Source: Magnetococcales bacterium (lineage in GTDB: Bacteria > Pseudomonadota > Magnetococcia > Magnetococcales > DC0425bin3). From it: 44,659 nt of DNA. Under the pieces are notes generated by a model that did no database searches, was not told where the DNA came from, and was given only the letters and a program-made list of their open reading frames with translations. The translations under genes and the position numbers were made by a program. Below, piece by piece: positions 32,064 to 41,092 of the stretch. Location of the stretch: positions 1 to 44,659 of the forward strand of contig JADGCO010000012.1 in NCBI GenBank assembly GCA_015228935.1, in the 5' to 3' direction. Position 1 is the stretch's first letter. Each line of letters begins with the position of its first letter.

Positions 32064-33335
32064 ATGACGAGTGGCAACGCCGCAAGCCAAACAATTCTGG
32101 TCGTCGGCGGCGGCATGAGCGGTCTGACCGCCGCCCTGGAGGCTGCCGAAGTGGGACACGATGTCATTCTCGTGGAAAAAAGTCCCTACCTCGGTGGCCG
32201 CGTGGCGCAGCACAGCAAGTATTTTCCAAAATTGTGCAGTCCCAACTGCGGTTTGGAAATCAACTATCAAAGGCTCCGGAACAATCCCCGGATCACCTTT
32301 CATACCATGACGGAGGTGGAAAAAATCGAGGGAACGACCGGTAAGTATACCGTTCGCCTCCGGCAGAATCCCCGCTTCGTCAACCATAAATGTACAGGGT
32401 GCGGCGACTGCGCCAAGGCCTGTACCACCGAAATTCCCAATCCCTTCAACTTTGGCCTGGGTACCACCAAGGCCATCCATGGCGGCCATGAAATGGCCTT
32501 CCCCAATCGCTACGTCATGGATGCGGAGTTTGCCAAAACCGATGCCGCCCGCAAGCTGGTCGAGGTCTGCAAGACAGGAGCCATCGAACCGGACATGGCC
32601 GCCAAGAATGTGGATGTCAACGTGGGTTCCATCATCTGGGCCACCGGCTGGACCCCCTATGCCGCAGAAAAAATCCGCCCCTATGGGTTTGGCCAATACG
32701 CCAACGTCACCACCAACATGCGTCTCGAACGCATGGCCGCCCCGTTTGGACCCACCCAGGGAAAAATCCAGCGACCATCCGATGGCAAAGAACCCACCAA
32801 TATTGCCTTCATTCAATGTGCGGGTTCCCGGGATCACAACTATCTCCCTTTCTGCTCCCGCATCTGCTGTCTCGCCTCCATGAAACAGGCCACCTATGTC
32901 CGGAGCCAATATCCCGACGCCAAGGTGACCATATTCTATATCGATCTGCGGGCCATGGATCGTTATGAAGCCTTCCTGAAGAAGGTCGAAGCCGACCAGA
33001 ACATACGCTGGGTCAAATCCAAACCAGCCCGTATCGAAGAAGATGCCGCCACCGGCAATCCCATCGTCATCGGCGAAGACACCCTGACCGGGGTACGCTA
33101 CCGGGAAAGCTTCGACATGGTGGTACTCGCCACGGGCATGGAACCCAACAGCGCCGGACAACCGGTTCCGGCAGAAAATGTTCCCGTGGATGATTATGGG
33201 TTCGTGGTCAACGCCGGGGGTGGAATCATTTCGGTCGGTTGCGCCTCTGGTCCGTTGGACGTGGCCGGATCGGTTCAGTCCGCCACGGCGGCCGCCATGA
33301 AAGCGATCCAGAGTCTGGCCCAAGCGAAAGGATAA
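32064..33335 (+). CDS. qmoA: QmoA, HdrA-like FAD subunit of the quinone-interacting oxidoreductase
   Basis: 423 residues; GGAGG sits 6 nt before the ATG. The N-terminus has VVGGGMSGLTAALEA (FAD Rossmann motif) and LGGRVAQHSKYFPKLC, as in HdrA and QmoA; a CTGCGDCAKAC cluster-type segment follows at ~111. QmoA works with QmoB and a membrane or HdrBC partner to pass electrons between the quinone pool and APS reductase, oxidising sulfite to APS in sulfur oxidisers or the reverse in sulfate reducers. The direction cannot be told here. qmoB follows 6 nt after the stop, so the two are co-translated. Confidence 0.93.
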   Translation: MTSGNAASQTILVVGGGMSGLTAALEAAEVGHDVILVEKSPYLGGRVAQHSKYFPKLCSPNCGLEINYQRLRNNPRITFHTMTEVEKIEGTTGKYTVRLRQNPRFVNHKCTGCGDCAKACTTEIPNPFNFGLGTTKAIHGGHEMAFPNRYVMDAEFAKTDAARKLVEVCKTGAIEPDMAAKNVDVNVGSIIWATGWTPYAAEKIRPYGFGQYANVTTNMRLERMAAPFGPTQGKIQRPSDGKEPTNIAFIQCAGSRDHNYLPFCSRICCLASMKQATYVRSQYPDAKVTIFYIDLRAMDRYEAFLKKVEADQNIRWVKSKPARIEEDAATGNPIVIGEDTLTGVRYRESFDMVVLATGMEPNSAGQPVPAENVPVDDYGFVVNAGGGIISVGCASGPLDVAGSVQSATAAAMKAIQSLAQAKG

Positions 33336-33341
33336 GTGACG

Positions 33342-35546
33342 ATGGAAGATACAAAGATCGGCTGTTACATCTGCACCGGCTGCGGGATTGGTGAGGCCCT
33401 CGACATCGATGCCCTGAAAAAAGTCGTCCAGAAGGAACAGAAGATACCCGTTGTCAAAAATCATGAATTCCTGTGCGGTGCCGAGGGTCTGGAAACCATC
33501 CGCAAGGATATGGCCGGTGAAGGGGTCAATGCCCTGGTCATCGCCGCCTGCTCCCCCAGAGAACAGGTGGAAGCCTTCCGCCTGGGTGCCCCACTCATGG
33601 ATCGGGTCAGCCTCCGTGAACTCGTGGTGTGGGCCACATCGGTCGCCGAAGGCGACGAAACCGCCGAAGAAGACCGGCAAATGCTGGCCGAAGACAATCT
33701 CCGCATGGGGTGCGTCAAAATCAAGAAAATGAACGTCCCGGTTCCGTTCCAGGATCCTGGATTTTCCAAGGATATTCTTGTGGTGGGAGGCGGCATCTCC
33801 GGCCTGACCGCCGCCCGGGAAATCGCCACCGCCGGCTACCAGGTGATCCTGGTGGAAAAAACTGCCCAACTGGGCGGCAAGGTGGCCGACATGCACAAGG
33901 TCTCCGCCAGCAAACCCCCCTACCGCGATCCCCAACCCAATCCCATCCAGGATTTGATCGGGACCGTGCAAGGCAACTCCCGGATCAAAATTCACAACAA
34001 CACCACCGTCAAAATGACCGCCGGTGCCCCAGGCCTCTTCGATGTCACCCTGGGCAGCAATGGCAAGGATGAGACCATCCGCGTCGGTGCCATCGTCGTC
34101 ACCACCGGTTACAACCTCTACGATCCCGGCAAGCTCGGCCACCTTGGCTACGGTACCTCGCCCGATGTCATCACCAGCCTGGAATTCGAGGCCATGGCCA
34201 AGGCCGGAAAAATCGTCCGCAAGTCGGACGGCCAACCCGCCAAACGGGTCGCCTTCTCCCTCTGCGCCGGACAACGCGACAAGGACCACCTCGAGTATTG
34301 CTCCGGGGCCTGCTGTGTCTACTCCATGAAACAGGCCCGTTACGTCCAGGAACAATATCCGGACGGCTCCGCCTACGTCGTCTATCAGGAAATCCGGACC
34401 CCCGGACAAATGGAAGATTTTTATCGCGGTGCCCAGGATGCCGGCACCGTCTTCATCAAGGGCGACATTCAAAAAATCTCCAAGGGAAGCAACGGCCTCT
34501 CCCTCGACCTGAAAGACAAACTCCTGCGCAGCCAGGAAAACCTGGAAGTGGATCTCCTGGTCCTGGCCAACGGCATGGTCCCCAACATCGACACCCAGGA
34601 TCCCAATGTCCCCTCCCCGATGGGCAAGGATCAGGATACAAGCGGCTTTGTCCTGAATCTGCAATATCGCCAGGGACCCAGCCTGCCCGGCCTGAAATGG
34701 GGATACCCGGATTCGCATTTCATCTGCTTCCCCTATGAAACCCGGCGTACCGGTATCTATGCTGCCGGTCCGGTCCGGCGTCCCATGGGGATTGCCGCCA
34801 GCGTCACCGATGCCACCGGTGCCGCCCTGAAAGCCATCCAGGCCGTCGAATCCGTGGCACGAGGTGCCGCAGTCCATCCCCGGGCAGGCGACCTCTCCTA
34901 CCCGTCGTTCCGCATCGAGGGGTGTACCCAGTGCAAACGCTGCACGGAAGAGTGTCCGTTCGGTGCCATCAACGAGGATGAAAAAGGCAATCCCCTGTTC
35001 AATCCGACCCGTTGCCGGCGTTGCAGCACCTGCATGGGAGCCTGCCCGCAAAAAATCATCTCCTTCGCCAACTATTCGGTGGACATGATCGGCTCCATGC
35101 TCAAGGCCTGCGATATTCCCGAAGAGGACGAAGAAAAACCCCGGATCCTGGTGTTCTGCTGCGAAAACGACGCCTATCCGGCTCTGGATATGGCCGCCCG
35201 CAATCGCTCTTCCTGGAGTTCCTATGTGCGCATCATTCCCCTGCGCTGCATGGGATCCATGAACCTGGTCTGGATTGCAGATGCCATGTCCAGTGGTTGG
35301 GATGGGGTGCTGTTGATGGGTTGCCGCCATGGCGACGACTATCAATGCCACAACGTCCGCGGCTCGGCCCTGGCAGAAATCCGCCTGAGCAAGGTTTCCG
35401 AAACCCTGCAAAAACTCAAACTGGAATCGGAACGGGTGCGCATGCTGGAGGTCAACATCATGGATGCAGGCACGCTGCCGGGACTGATCAACAATTTCGT
35501 CGATAACCTGGTGAAACTGGGACCCAACCCCTTCAAGGAATTCTGA
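33342..35546 (+). CDS. qmoB: QmoB, HdrA-like flavoprotein with ferredoxin and MvhD-like domains
   Basis: 734 residues from the ATG at 33342 (AAAGGA 9 nt upstream); a GTG at 33336 directly after the qmoA stop is less likely. An N-terminal Cys-containing segment (GCYICTGCGIG) precedes the HdrA-like FAD domain (VVGGGISGLTAAREI, ~145). Next is a 2[4Fe-4S] ferredoxin module starting at about residue 528 (CTQCKRCTEECP, then CRRCSTCMGACP). The C-terminal ~150 residues form an MvhD-like [2Fe-2S] domain (ILVFCCEN, CMGSMN, MGCRHGDDYQC). This three-part layout is diagnostic for QmoB. Confidence 0.95.
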   Translation: MEDTKIGCYICTGCGIGEALDIDALKKVVQKEQKIPVVKNHEFLCGAEGLETIRKDMAGEGVNALVIAACSPREQVEAFRLGAPLMDRVSLRELVVWATSVAEGDETAEEDRQMLAEDNLRMGCVKIKKMNVPVPFQDPGFSKDILVVGGGISGLTAAREIATAGYQVILVEKTAQLGGKVADMHKVSASKPPYRDPQPNPIQDLIGTVQGNSRIKIHNNTTVKMTAGAPGLFDVTLGSNGKDETIRVGAIVVTTGYNLYDPGKLGHLGYGTSPDVITSLEFEAMAKAGKIVRKSDGQPAKRVAFSLCAGQRDKDHLEYCSGACCVYSMKQARYVQEQYPDGSAYVVYQEIRTPGQMEDFYRGAQDAGTVFIKGDIQKISKGSNGLSLDLKDKLLRSQENLEVDLLVLANGMVPNIDTQDPNVPSPMGKDQDTSGFVLNLQYRQGPSLPGLKWGYPDSHFICFPYETRRTGIYAAGPVRRPMGIAASVTDATGAALKAIQAVESVARGAAVHPRAGDLSYPSFRIEGCTQCKRCTEECPFGAINEDEKGNPLFNPTRCRRCSTCMGACPQKIISFANYSVDMIGSMLKACDIPEEDEEKPRILVFCCENDAYPALDMAARNRSSWSSYVRIIPLRCMGSMNLVWIADAMSSGWDGVLLMGCRHGDDYQCHNVRGSALAEIRLSKVSETLQKLKLESERVRMLEVNIMDAGTLPGLINNFVDNLVKLGPNPFKEF

Positions 35547-35598
35547 TTCCAGTCCCGGACCACAAGGTTGCGTAATATTCTGGCAGGAGATCGAAAAT

Positions 35599-36189
35599 AT
35601 GGCTTATAACCTGTCGTTTGCCCGGGAGGTGTACAAAAACGCCGAGATGGGGCACTGGATCAAGATGTGCATGCAGTGTGGCGTCTGCTCCGGTTCCTGT
35701 CCCCTGGGACCCCACTGGGAGTTCGGCCCAAGACAAATCTTTCAGATGGTCCGGGCCGGCAAGGAGGCAGAAGTCCTGAAAAGCAGTTCCATGTGGATGT
35801 GTACCTCCTGTTACAACTGTATCGCCCGTTGCCCCCGGGGTCTTCCCATCACCCATGTCGTCCATGGTCTGGCCCGTTATGCCGTGGAGAAACAACAGGC
35901 CGATCCCAACCAGACCACCCATCGGTTTGCCACCAGGGTATTCTGGAACAACGTCGTCAAAACCGGACGGGTCGGCGAGGCCGGCCTCTCCATGCATCTC
36001 TACTTCATCGATGGCATCGGTCAGGGCATCAAAAACGTCATGGAAATGCAGGCCGTGGCCCTGGGCATGCTGAAATCAAAGCGACTCAATCCGGTTCCGT
36101 TCCGGGGGAAAATCAAAGGCTACGACGGCCTCAAGAAAATGCTGGACAAGGCCTTTGAACTGGAGAGCAAGAGGGAGGCTGCAAAATGA
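35599..36189 (+). CDS. hdrC: HdrC-like iron-sulfur subunit
   Basis: 196 residues, AGGAG 9 nt before the ATG. Two classical [4Fe-4S] motifs lie in the first 90 residues: CMQCGVCSGSCP starting at residue 24, and CTSCYNCIARCP. The rest is helical and soluble. In QmoC of sulfate reducers this part is fused to a cytochrome b-like membrane domain; here there is no membrane domain, so this is the HdrC form found in QmoAB-HdrCB complexes of sulfur-oxidising bacteria. The stop overlaps the hdrB start as ATGA (36186-36189). Confidence 0.92.
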   Translation: MAYNLSFAREVYKNAEMGHWIKMCMQCGVCSGSCPLGPHWEFGPRQIFQMVRAGKEAEVLKSSSMWMCTSCYNCIARCPRGLPITHVVHGLARYAVEKQQADPNQTTHRFATRVFWNNVVKTGRVGEAGLSMHLYFIDGIGQGIKNVMEMQAVALGMLKSKRLNPVPFRGKIKGYDGLKKMLDKAFELESKREAAK

Positions 36190-37070
36190 AGGAATATGCC
36201 TTTTACCCGGGATGCAGCTCGGAAAAAATGGCCTCGGCGGCCAATATGGAAAACTCGGTCCATAACATGTGCAAAATTCTGGACATCCATCTCAAGGAGA
36301 TCGATGACTGGAACTGTTGCAGTGCCTCCATCGGCTATGCCGGGGGTGGACAACTGCCGCGTATGGCCCTGACCGCCCGCAACTTTGCCCTCGCCCAGAA
36401 GCAACAACCCGGCAAGGAATTGGTGGCCACCTGCGCAGCCTGCTGGCTGGCCCTCCGGGAGACCCAGGAACGCATCGAAGAAGAACCCCAAGTCAAGGCC
36501 GATCTCGATACCGTTCTTGCCGAAGCCGGTCTGACCTACGATGGTCATATCAAAAGTCGGCATATCGTCGAGGTCCTCATTGAGGACATTGGCTGGGATA
36601 CGTTGAAATCAAAAGTGAAAAAACCTCTCAAGGGTTTGAAGGTGGCCGGATATGTCGGTTGCCAGACCAATCGGCCCTTCGGCATCGCCGGCGACAATTT
36701 CGAAAATCCCCAGTATCTCGACAAGATGATCGATCTCACCGGGGCCACGGCAGTACCCTTCCCCAAAAAAGTGGCCTGCTGCGGTGGTGCCCTGGCTTTT
36801 TCGGAAAATGAAAAAGCCTGTGCCCTGATCAAGGACATTCTGCAATCCGCCGTGGACAACGGTGCCGAGGTCATCATCACCCCCTGCCCGGTCTGTCAGT
36901 TGAATGTGGAAGTCTACCAGGGCAAGGTCAACAAAATGTTCGGCACCCATTTCAACATACCGGTGCTGTACTATTCGCAGTTGTTCGTTCTGGCATGGGG
37001 TGGCAGTTGGCAGGATGCTGCCTTGCATCAACAAGTCATCCCCGCCGATGTCTTGAAAAGGTTTGCCTGA
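36186..37070 (+). CDS. hdrB: HdrB-like subunit with two CCG domains
   Basis: 294 residues, GGGAGG 7 nt before the ATG. Two CX(n)CCX(n)CxxC sets are complete: GCS, NCCSAS and CAACW in the first half; GCQTNR, ACCGG and CPVC in the second. In HdrB these bind the non-cubane [4Fe-4S] clusters that cleave CoM-S-S-CoB; in bacteria the substrate is unknown. The protein is soluble, so the link to quinone must come from another subunit. It is the last gene of the cluster, closed by a strong terminator. Confidence 0.93.
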   Translation: MKEYAFYPGCSSEKMASAANMENSVHNMCKILDIHLKEIDDWNCCSASIGYAGGGQLPRMALTARNFALAQKQQPGKELVATCAACWLALRETQERIEEEPQVKADLDTVLAEAGLTYDGHIKSRHIVEVLIEDIGWDTLKSKVKKPLKGLKVAGYVGCQTNRPFGIAGDNFENPQYLDKMIDLTGATAVPFPKKVACCGGALAFSENEKACALIKDILQSAVDNGAEVIITPCPVCQLNVEVYQGKVNKMFGTHFNIPVLYYSQLFVLAWGGSWQDAALHQQVIPADVLKRFA

Positions 37071-37114
37071 CGATTTTCTTCAGGTTCTGACCTGAAGATT
37101 CGTACCTTGCACCC

Positions 37115-37146
37115 AAAACCCGGGACTTCTGGTCCCGGGTTTTTTC
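37115..37146 (+). terminator. Rho-independent terminator of the qmo-hdr cluster
   Basis: AACCCGGGAC and GTCCCGGGTT flank a 5-nt loop and are followed by a run of T. Confidence 0.93.
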
Positions 37147-37392
37147 ATGGGCGATCACACGGAATTTTCATGGACGTTTTACCCCGGATTTTTCATAAAA
37201 GCTCTCTCCGGGAGAGGTTTTCAGGAAAAATTTCGGTGCGCAAACGAACCATGGATCCAGAAAGAGATAAGAGCTACTCTATGCACCCTTGTCCGTCCGG
37301 CAACCCTGGACCCGATATGGCAGCCACCTGAACAGGGGCCAAGCCCGGACACAGACGAGGTCAGGATTTCCTTAACGGCATGGACGACTCTC

Positions 37393-39261
37393 ATGGATAC
37401 CAAGACCATCAAACGCAACCATCGTCCCTTTTCGCTTCGCTGGCAAACAATGCTCTGCTGGGCTTGTGGCCTGTTGCTTCTCTCGCCGGGAATGGCCTGG
37501 GCTTTCCGGGTGGGAACCCTGGATGTCCAAAGTGAACCCGGCAAACCCTTCATGGCGCAGTTTGCCGTCTTTCCCGAACCTGGAGAAAAGATGACCGATC
37601 TGCACATGGGATCCAGATCGGATTATCGCCTGCTTGGTTTGCGTTATCTTGAGGCTTCGACCGGCTTCAAGGTTACCTTGAAGGGATCAGGAAAAGAGTA
37701 TCGGGCCGTGGTGACCAGTGCAGCTCCCACGCCCCGGGAAAATTTTGATCTGGTATTGACGGTCGCCTCTGATCAACAGACCCGTTTTCCACAATTTTCC
37801 GTCGATTGGCTGACCCAGGCCAAATCAACCGCACCCTCAACCGCACCCGCGCCTGCAACCGCACCGATTGTCCCAGCCGTAACAGGCAATACCACGGCGC
37901 GTGCCCCGGTGCCAGCCGAGACACCGAAACCTTCTCTACACCTTCCATCTCCGGTGCCTACGGAAAAGTTGAAACCTCTCCCGCGCACCTCCCAGGTGCC
38001 CAACGAAACGCTGATGGCCGCAAAACCTGTTCCGGCACCCAACGAAATGCCAAAGGTTGCAAAATCTGTCCCGGTGCCCAACGAAACGCCGATGGCCGCA
38101 AAACCGGCTCCGGTGCCCAACGAAATACCGAAGACTGCAAAACCGGCTCCGGTGCCCAACGAAATGCCGAAGGCTGCAAAACCGGCTCCGGTGCCCAACG
38201 AAATGCCGATGGCTGCAAAACCGGCTCCGGTGCCCAACGAAATGCCGATGGCCGCAAAACCGGCTCCGTTGCCAGTTGAAACGCCAAAAGCTTTGGCACG
38301 TACCCTGGGACCAGGCGAAACGCTGGCTTCTGCACTTCACACCCAGAGAGCGGCAGAGACGCAGAAACCCGCCTTGCATGCCCCGGTGCCCGTCATAGAA
38401 GTTGTCGAAAATACCTCCGTGTCCCGACCCCGGGTGGGCAATTCCGTCGAGGGCGTCAAGGGAATCAACGCGACTTCTGTTCTCAAAAACAGTGTGCCGG
38501 TTGCTCCCGTCCCGGCCATTGTGACAAACGTCCCTGTTGCAACCGGTGACCCGGTCCCACTGCGCCAGATGCGAGGGGATACCTCGGAAAAAGGGCAACC
38601 AAACCTCGAAGAGATGAAAACTCTGGAAAAACGTATCGCCCAACTGGAAGATACCGTTGGTCGCCCTGTCACGCCGGTAGAAGAAATCGCCTCCAATACC
38701 CTCCAACAGCAACGTTTGGAGGAGATGGAACAGCGGATCAAAAATCTCGAACAAGCACTCTCTGTCCGTCGGACGGCAGGCAATACGGCAACAGCAACAA
38801 CGGCGGCATCGACCACAACCAGGCGGTCTGGAGAGTCGCTGCCACTGATTTCCCAGAAAGCTGTTTTGTCGGAATCTTCTTCACGGCCAGAAATTGTTGC
38901 CGATGCAGATGCAACGGAGAGGAACACCCGTTTCCAGGCCTGGATGGAACGGCTGCACGGCTATGGCAACACCCCCTGGTGGACCCTGGGTATCGTCTCC
39001 CTTCTGATACTGCTCTGGAAGGGGTATCGGAATGGCCAGGATCTGGCGGGTGACATATCCGTCCGCAAACGCCCGGGACGTGCCTCTCAATATCGCGCCA
39101 CCAACAGCCGCTCCGACAATAAAGGCTTTCCCAGAAGCATGGAGCCCTCTTTTTCTTCTGCGGCAACCCTTTATCCGGTATCGGATCTGGATGAAGCCGT
39201 TGGCGAAGTGATCATTCGCAAGGCTGCGGTGGCCAACGAATGGCCCGGCAGCAAATCCTGA
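37393..39261 (+). CDS. FimV/HubP-like protein with Pro-rich repeats
   Basis: 622 residues from the ATG at 37393, which opens a signal peptide (MLCWACGLLLLSPGMAWA, cut before FRVG); longer frames from 37147 begin in the terminator region. The FimV N-terminal domain (~40-130) reads FRVGTLDVQSEPGKPFMAQF. Next come Pro/Ala-rich sequence with seven 13-residue repeats (~209-299), coiled coils (~408-460) and one membrane helix (~527-547), then a short cytoplasmic end of about 75 residues. FimV/HubP proteins mark cell poles and organise pili, flagella and chemoreceptors. The usual C-terminal TPR domain is missing, and no LysM was identified. No good ribosome site precedes the start. Confidence 0.75.
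   Translation: MDTKTIKRNHRPFSLRWQTMLCWACGLLLLSPGMAWAFRVGTLDVQSEPGKPFMAQFAVFPEPGEKMTDLHMGSRSDYRLLGLRYLEASTGFKVTLKGSGKEYRAVVTSAAPTPRENFDLVLTVASDQQTRFPQFSVDWLTQAKSTAPSTAPAPATAPIVPAVTGNTTARAPVPAETPKPSLHLPSPVPTEKLKPLPRTSQVPNETLMAAKPVPAPNEMPKVAKSVPVPNETPMAAKPAPVPNEIPKTAKPAPVPNEMPKAAKPAPVPNEMPMAAKPAPVPNEMPMAAKPAPLPVETPKALARTLGPGETLASALHTQRAAETQKPALHAPVPVIEVVENTSVSRPRVGNSVEGVKGINATSVLKNSVPVAPVPAIVTNVPVATGDPVPLRQMRGDTSEKGQPNLEEMKTLEKRIAQLEDTVGRPVTPVEEIASNTLQQQRLEEMEQRIKNLEQALSVRRTAGNTATATTAASTTTRRSGESLPLISQKAVLSESSSRPEIVADADATERNTRFQAWMERLHGYGNTPWWTLGIVSLLILLWKGYRNGQDLAGDISVRKRPGRASQYRATNSRSDNKGFPRSMEPSFSSAATLYPVSDLDEAVGEVIIRKAAVANEWPGSKS
38017..38289 (+). repeat. 39-bp in-frame tandem repeat in the FimV-like gene (7 copies)
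   Basis: Seven contiguous 39-bp units from 38017 encode AAKPAPVPNEMPK or close variants. The middle units are almost identical in DNA, so copy number is probably variable. Confidence 0.92.
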
Positions 39262-39320
39262 GGTTCACTTTTGATGACTCTGCTGATTCTGCCAGCCGAT
39301 GACACGATAAAGGCAAGCAC

Positions 39321-40526
39321 ATGAAATGGGGATCAAGTGTCAGAGAGGGTTCCTCCCTGACAGAGGCCTTTCGTCTGGCGACGCTGGATATTCAGGAACA
39401 GTTGGGTCAGGAAACCCCGGACCTGGCCCTGGTTTTTGTCTCTTCCCTTTATCAGTCCGCTGCCAGAAGTGTTCCGGAGTTGTTGCAAAGCGGCTTGAAT
39501 CCCCGCCACTGGTTGGGTTGTTCAGCCAACGGCGTCATCGGGGATGGGCAGGAAGTGGAGTATCGTCCGGCGGTCTCGATCACCGCTGCCTTGTTGCCGG
39601 ATGTGCAGTTGCAGGTGTTCCACATGGAATACCCGGATCTGGGTGCCCTTGGTTGGGATGAACAAAACTGGCAACAGTTGACCGGTGCCCATGCCGATCA
39701 ACCCGTGCAATTCATCCTGCTCGCCGATCCGTTCTCCTTCGGTGCCGACCACTGCCTGCGTCAGATGGACATCATCTATCCCGGTGCCGCCAAAATCGGC
39801 GGCATTGTCTCGGGCGGTTCAGGCCCGGGGGGCAATCTGCTCTGGTCAAACGGGGTTCTGGATCATACCGGACTGATCGGAATTGCCATGCAGGGCAATA
39901 TTCAACTGGATACCATCGTGGCCCAGGGGTGCCGCCCCATCGGCAATCCCATGTTTGTCACCCGCCAGCGCGACAATGTTCTGCTGGAACTGGATGGCCG
40001 CCGACCGGATGAAATATTGTCGGAATTGATCAAGGAAGCCGCCGAAAAAGACCAGCATTTGGCACATGGTGCCCTTTTTCTCGGTCTGGCCATGCCCCCA
40101 ACAAAAGTAACCTATCGTCCGGGTGATTTTTTGATTCGCAATCTGATGGGGTTGAATCCGGATACCGGTGCTTTGACGGTTGGCAGCATTCTGGAACCGT
40201 ACCAGGTGGTCCAGTTTCATGTACGCGACGCCCGCAGTTCACGCGATGAATTGATCCGGCTGCTGAAGGAATATCACCAGGCACAACCCACACCACCTGC
40301 GGGAGGGGTGATTTTTTCCTGCCTGGGACGCGGCAGCACCATGTTTGGTCGCCCCAATCATGACACGGATCTGTTTCGCCAATATTACGCTGACATTCCC
40401 CTGGGCGGTTTTTTTGGCAACGGCGAGATTGGCCCGGTGGCCGGGATGACCTTCCTGCACGGCTATACCAGCTCTTTTGGTCTGTTTCGTCCCTTGCAGA
40501 GTGTCCCCTCCGAGAGAACCACTTAA
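39321..40526 (+). CDS. FIST-domain sensor protein (FIST_N plus FIST_C)
   Basis: 401 residues covering the whole FIST module: PDLALVFVSSLY and WLGCSANGVIGDG in the N domain, KIGGIVSGGSGPGG, then CLGRGSTMFG and IPLGGFFGNGEIGP in the C domain. FIST is a proposed small-ligand-binding sensory domain, often fused to or encoded near c-di-GMP and chemotaxis proteins; the ligand is not established. Here it is free-standing, 60 bp after the FimV-like gene. The C-terminus borders an IS5-type transposase remnant that starts just past its stop. Confidence 0.9.
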   Translation: MKWGSSVREGSSLTEAFRLATLDIQEQLGQETPDLALVFVSSLYQSAARSVPELLQSGLNPRHWLGCSANGVIGDGQEVEYRPAVSITAALLPDVQLQVFHMEYPDLGALGWDEQNWQQLTGAHADQPVQFILLADPFSFGADHCLRQMDIIYPGAAKIGGIVSGGSGPGGNLLWSNGVLDHTGLIGIAMQGNIQLDTIVAQGCRPIGNPMFVTRQRDNVLLELDGRRPDEILSELIKEAAEKDQHLAHGALFLGLAMPPTKVTYRPGDFLIRNLMGLNPDTGALTVGSILEPYQVVQFHVRDARSSRDELIRLLKEYHQAQPTPPAGGVIFSCLGRGSTMFGRPNHDTDLFRQYYADIPLGGFFGNGEIGPVAGMTFLHGYTSSFGLFRPLQSVPSERTT

Positions 40527-40530
40527 ACCT

Positions 40531-40730
40531 GCCAACGGTTTGCCCAGTGCATCTGCTGTAGCGTGAATCTTGGTCGTCAGTTGTTTCCTTCTTGACCTGC
40601 CAATTGCCTGTTTGCCCAATTTTTTATACCCGGCAGATTTTTGGTGCGCTCTGATGATCGTGCTGTCGATCAGCAGTTGGCTCATCTCAGGGTCATCATT
40701 GACTTTCTCCAGTACTCGATGATTCCACAC
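40531..40730 (-). mobile_element. IS5-family transposase remnant
   Basis: The minus strand reads LLIDSTIIRAHQKSAG, then KQAIGRSRRKQLTTKIHA and DALGKPL, which is the first catalytic-Asp region of IS5-type DDE transposases. Only ~65 residues remain; the helix-turn-helix head and the later DDE residues are missing, and the frame then runs into the FIST gene. No terminal inverted repeats were seen, so it is not mobile by itself. Confidence 0.8.
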
Positions 40731-41002
40731 ACCGGATGAAACCGCATCTTCGGAAGGGACTGTATTCAGAAATTCGCCATTTGTGAACGGGTACCAAGGG
40801 GAAAGTTGTAATGTGAAACTGGATATATTTTAATATTGCACGATAATTTATAGTATTTTTATCTATTTTGCAAGAAGCGCGGTCGATTGCTTGTTATCAT
40901 GACAAGTGAAAAATATGTTGACTGATTGTGGTAAATTTTCTTTAATAATGCCAGGTCAGCGCATCGTTTTATCCCGTATAGAGAGCGTTGTCGTCTTTTG
41001 AG
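40731..41002. other. AT-rich spacer between the IS remnant and the amylase cassette
   Basis: Strong AT bias at 40800-40950 compared with the flanking genes. No gene or clear promoter recognised. Confidence 0.45.
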
Positions 41003-41077
41003 CGTATCGGAAAAACAAAGTTTTGGTCGTGGCGTTTGCGATTTTTTGGTCAATGGGATGGGTCTGGGAAGGGTTCA
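41003..41077 (+). repeat. 75-bp direct repeat, left copy
   Basis: Begins cgtatcggaaaaacaaag and ends gggaagggttca. A copy with about 8 differences lies at 42626-42701, on the other side of the amylase gene. It ends a few bases before the amylase ribosome binding site. Confidence 0.9.
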
Positions 41078-41092
41078 AATAAGGAGACTGGT

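Noticed and set aside
31977-35411. Long reverse-strand frame opposite qmoA-qmoB
   Set aside because: It mirrors the high-GC third codon positions of qmoA and qmoB; the forward proteins are unmistakable families and the reverse product matches none.
38017-38289. Possible CRISPR-like 39-bp periodicity
   Set aside because: The periodicity is in frame and encodes a 13-residue Pro-rich repeat.
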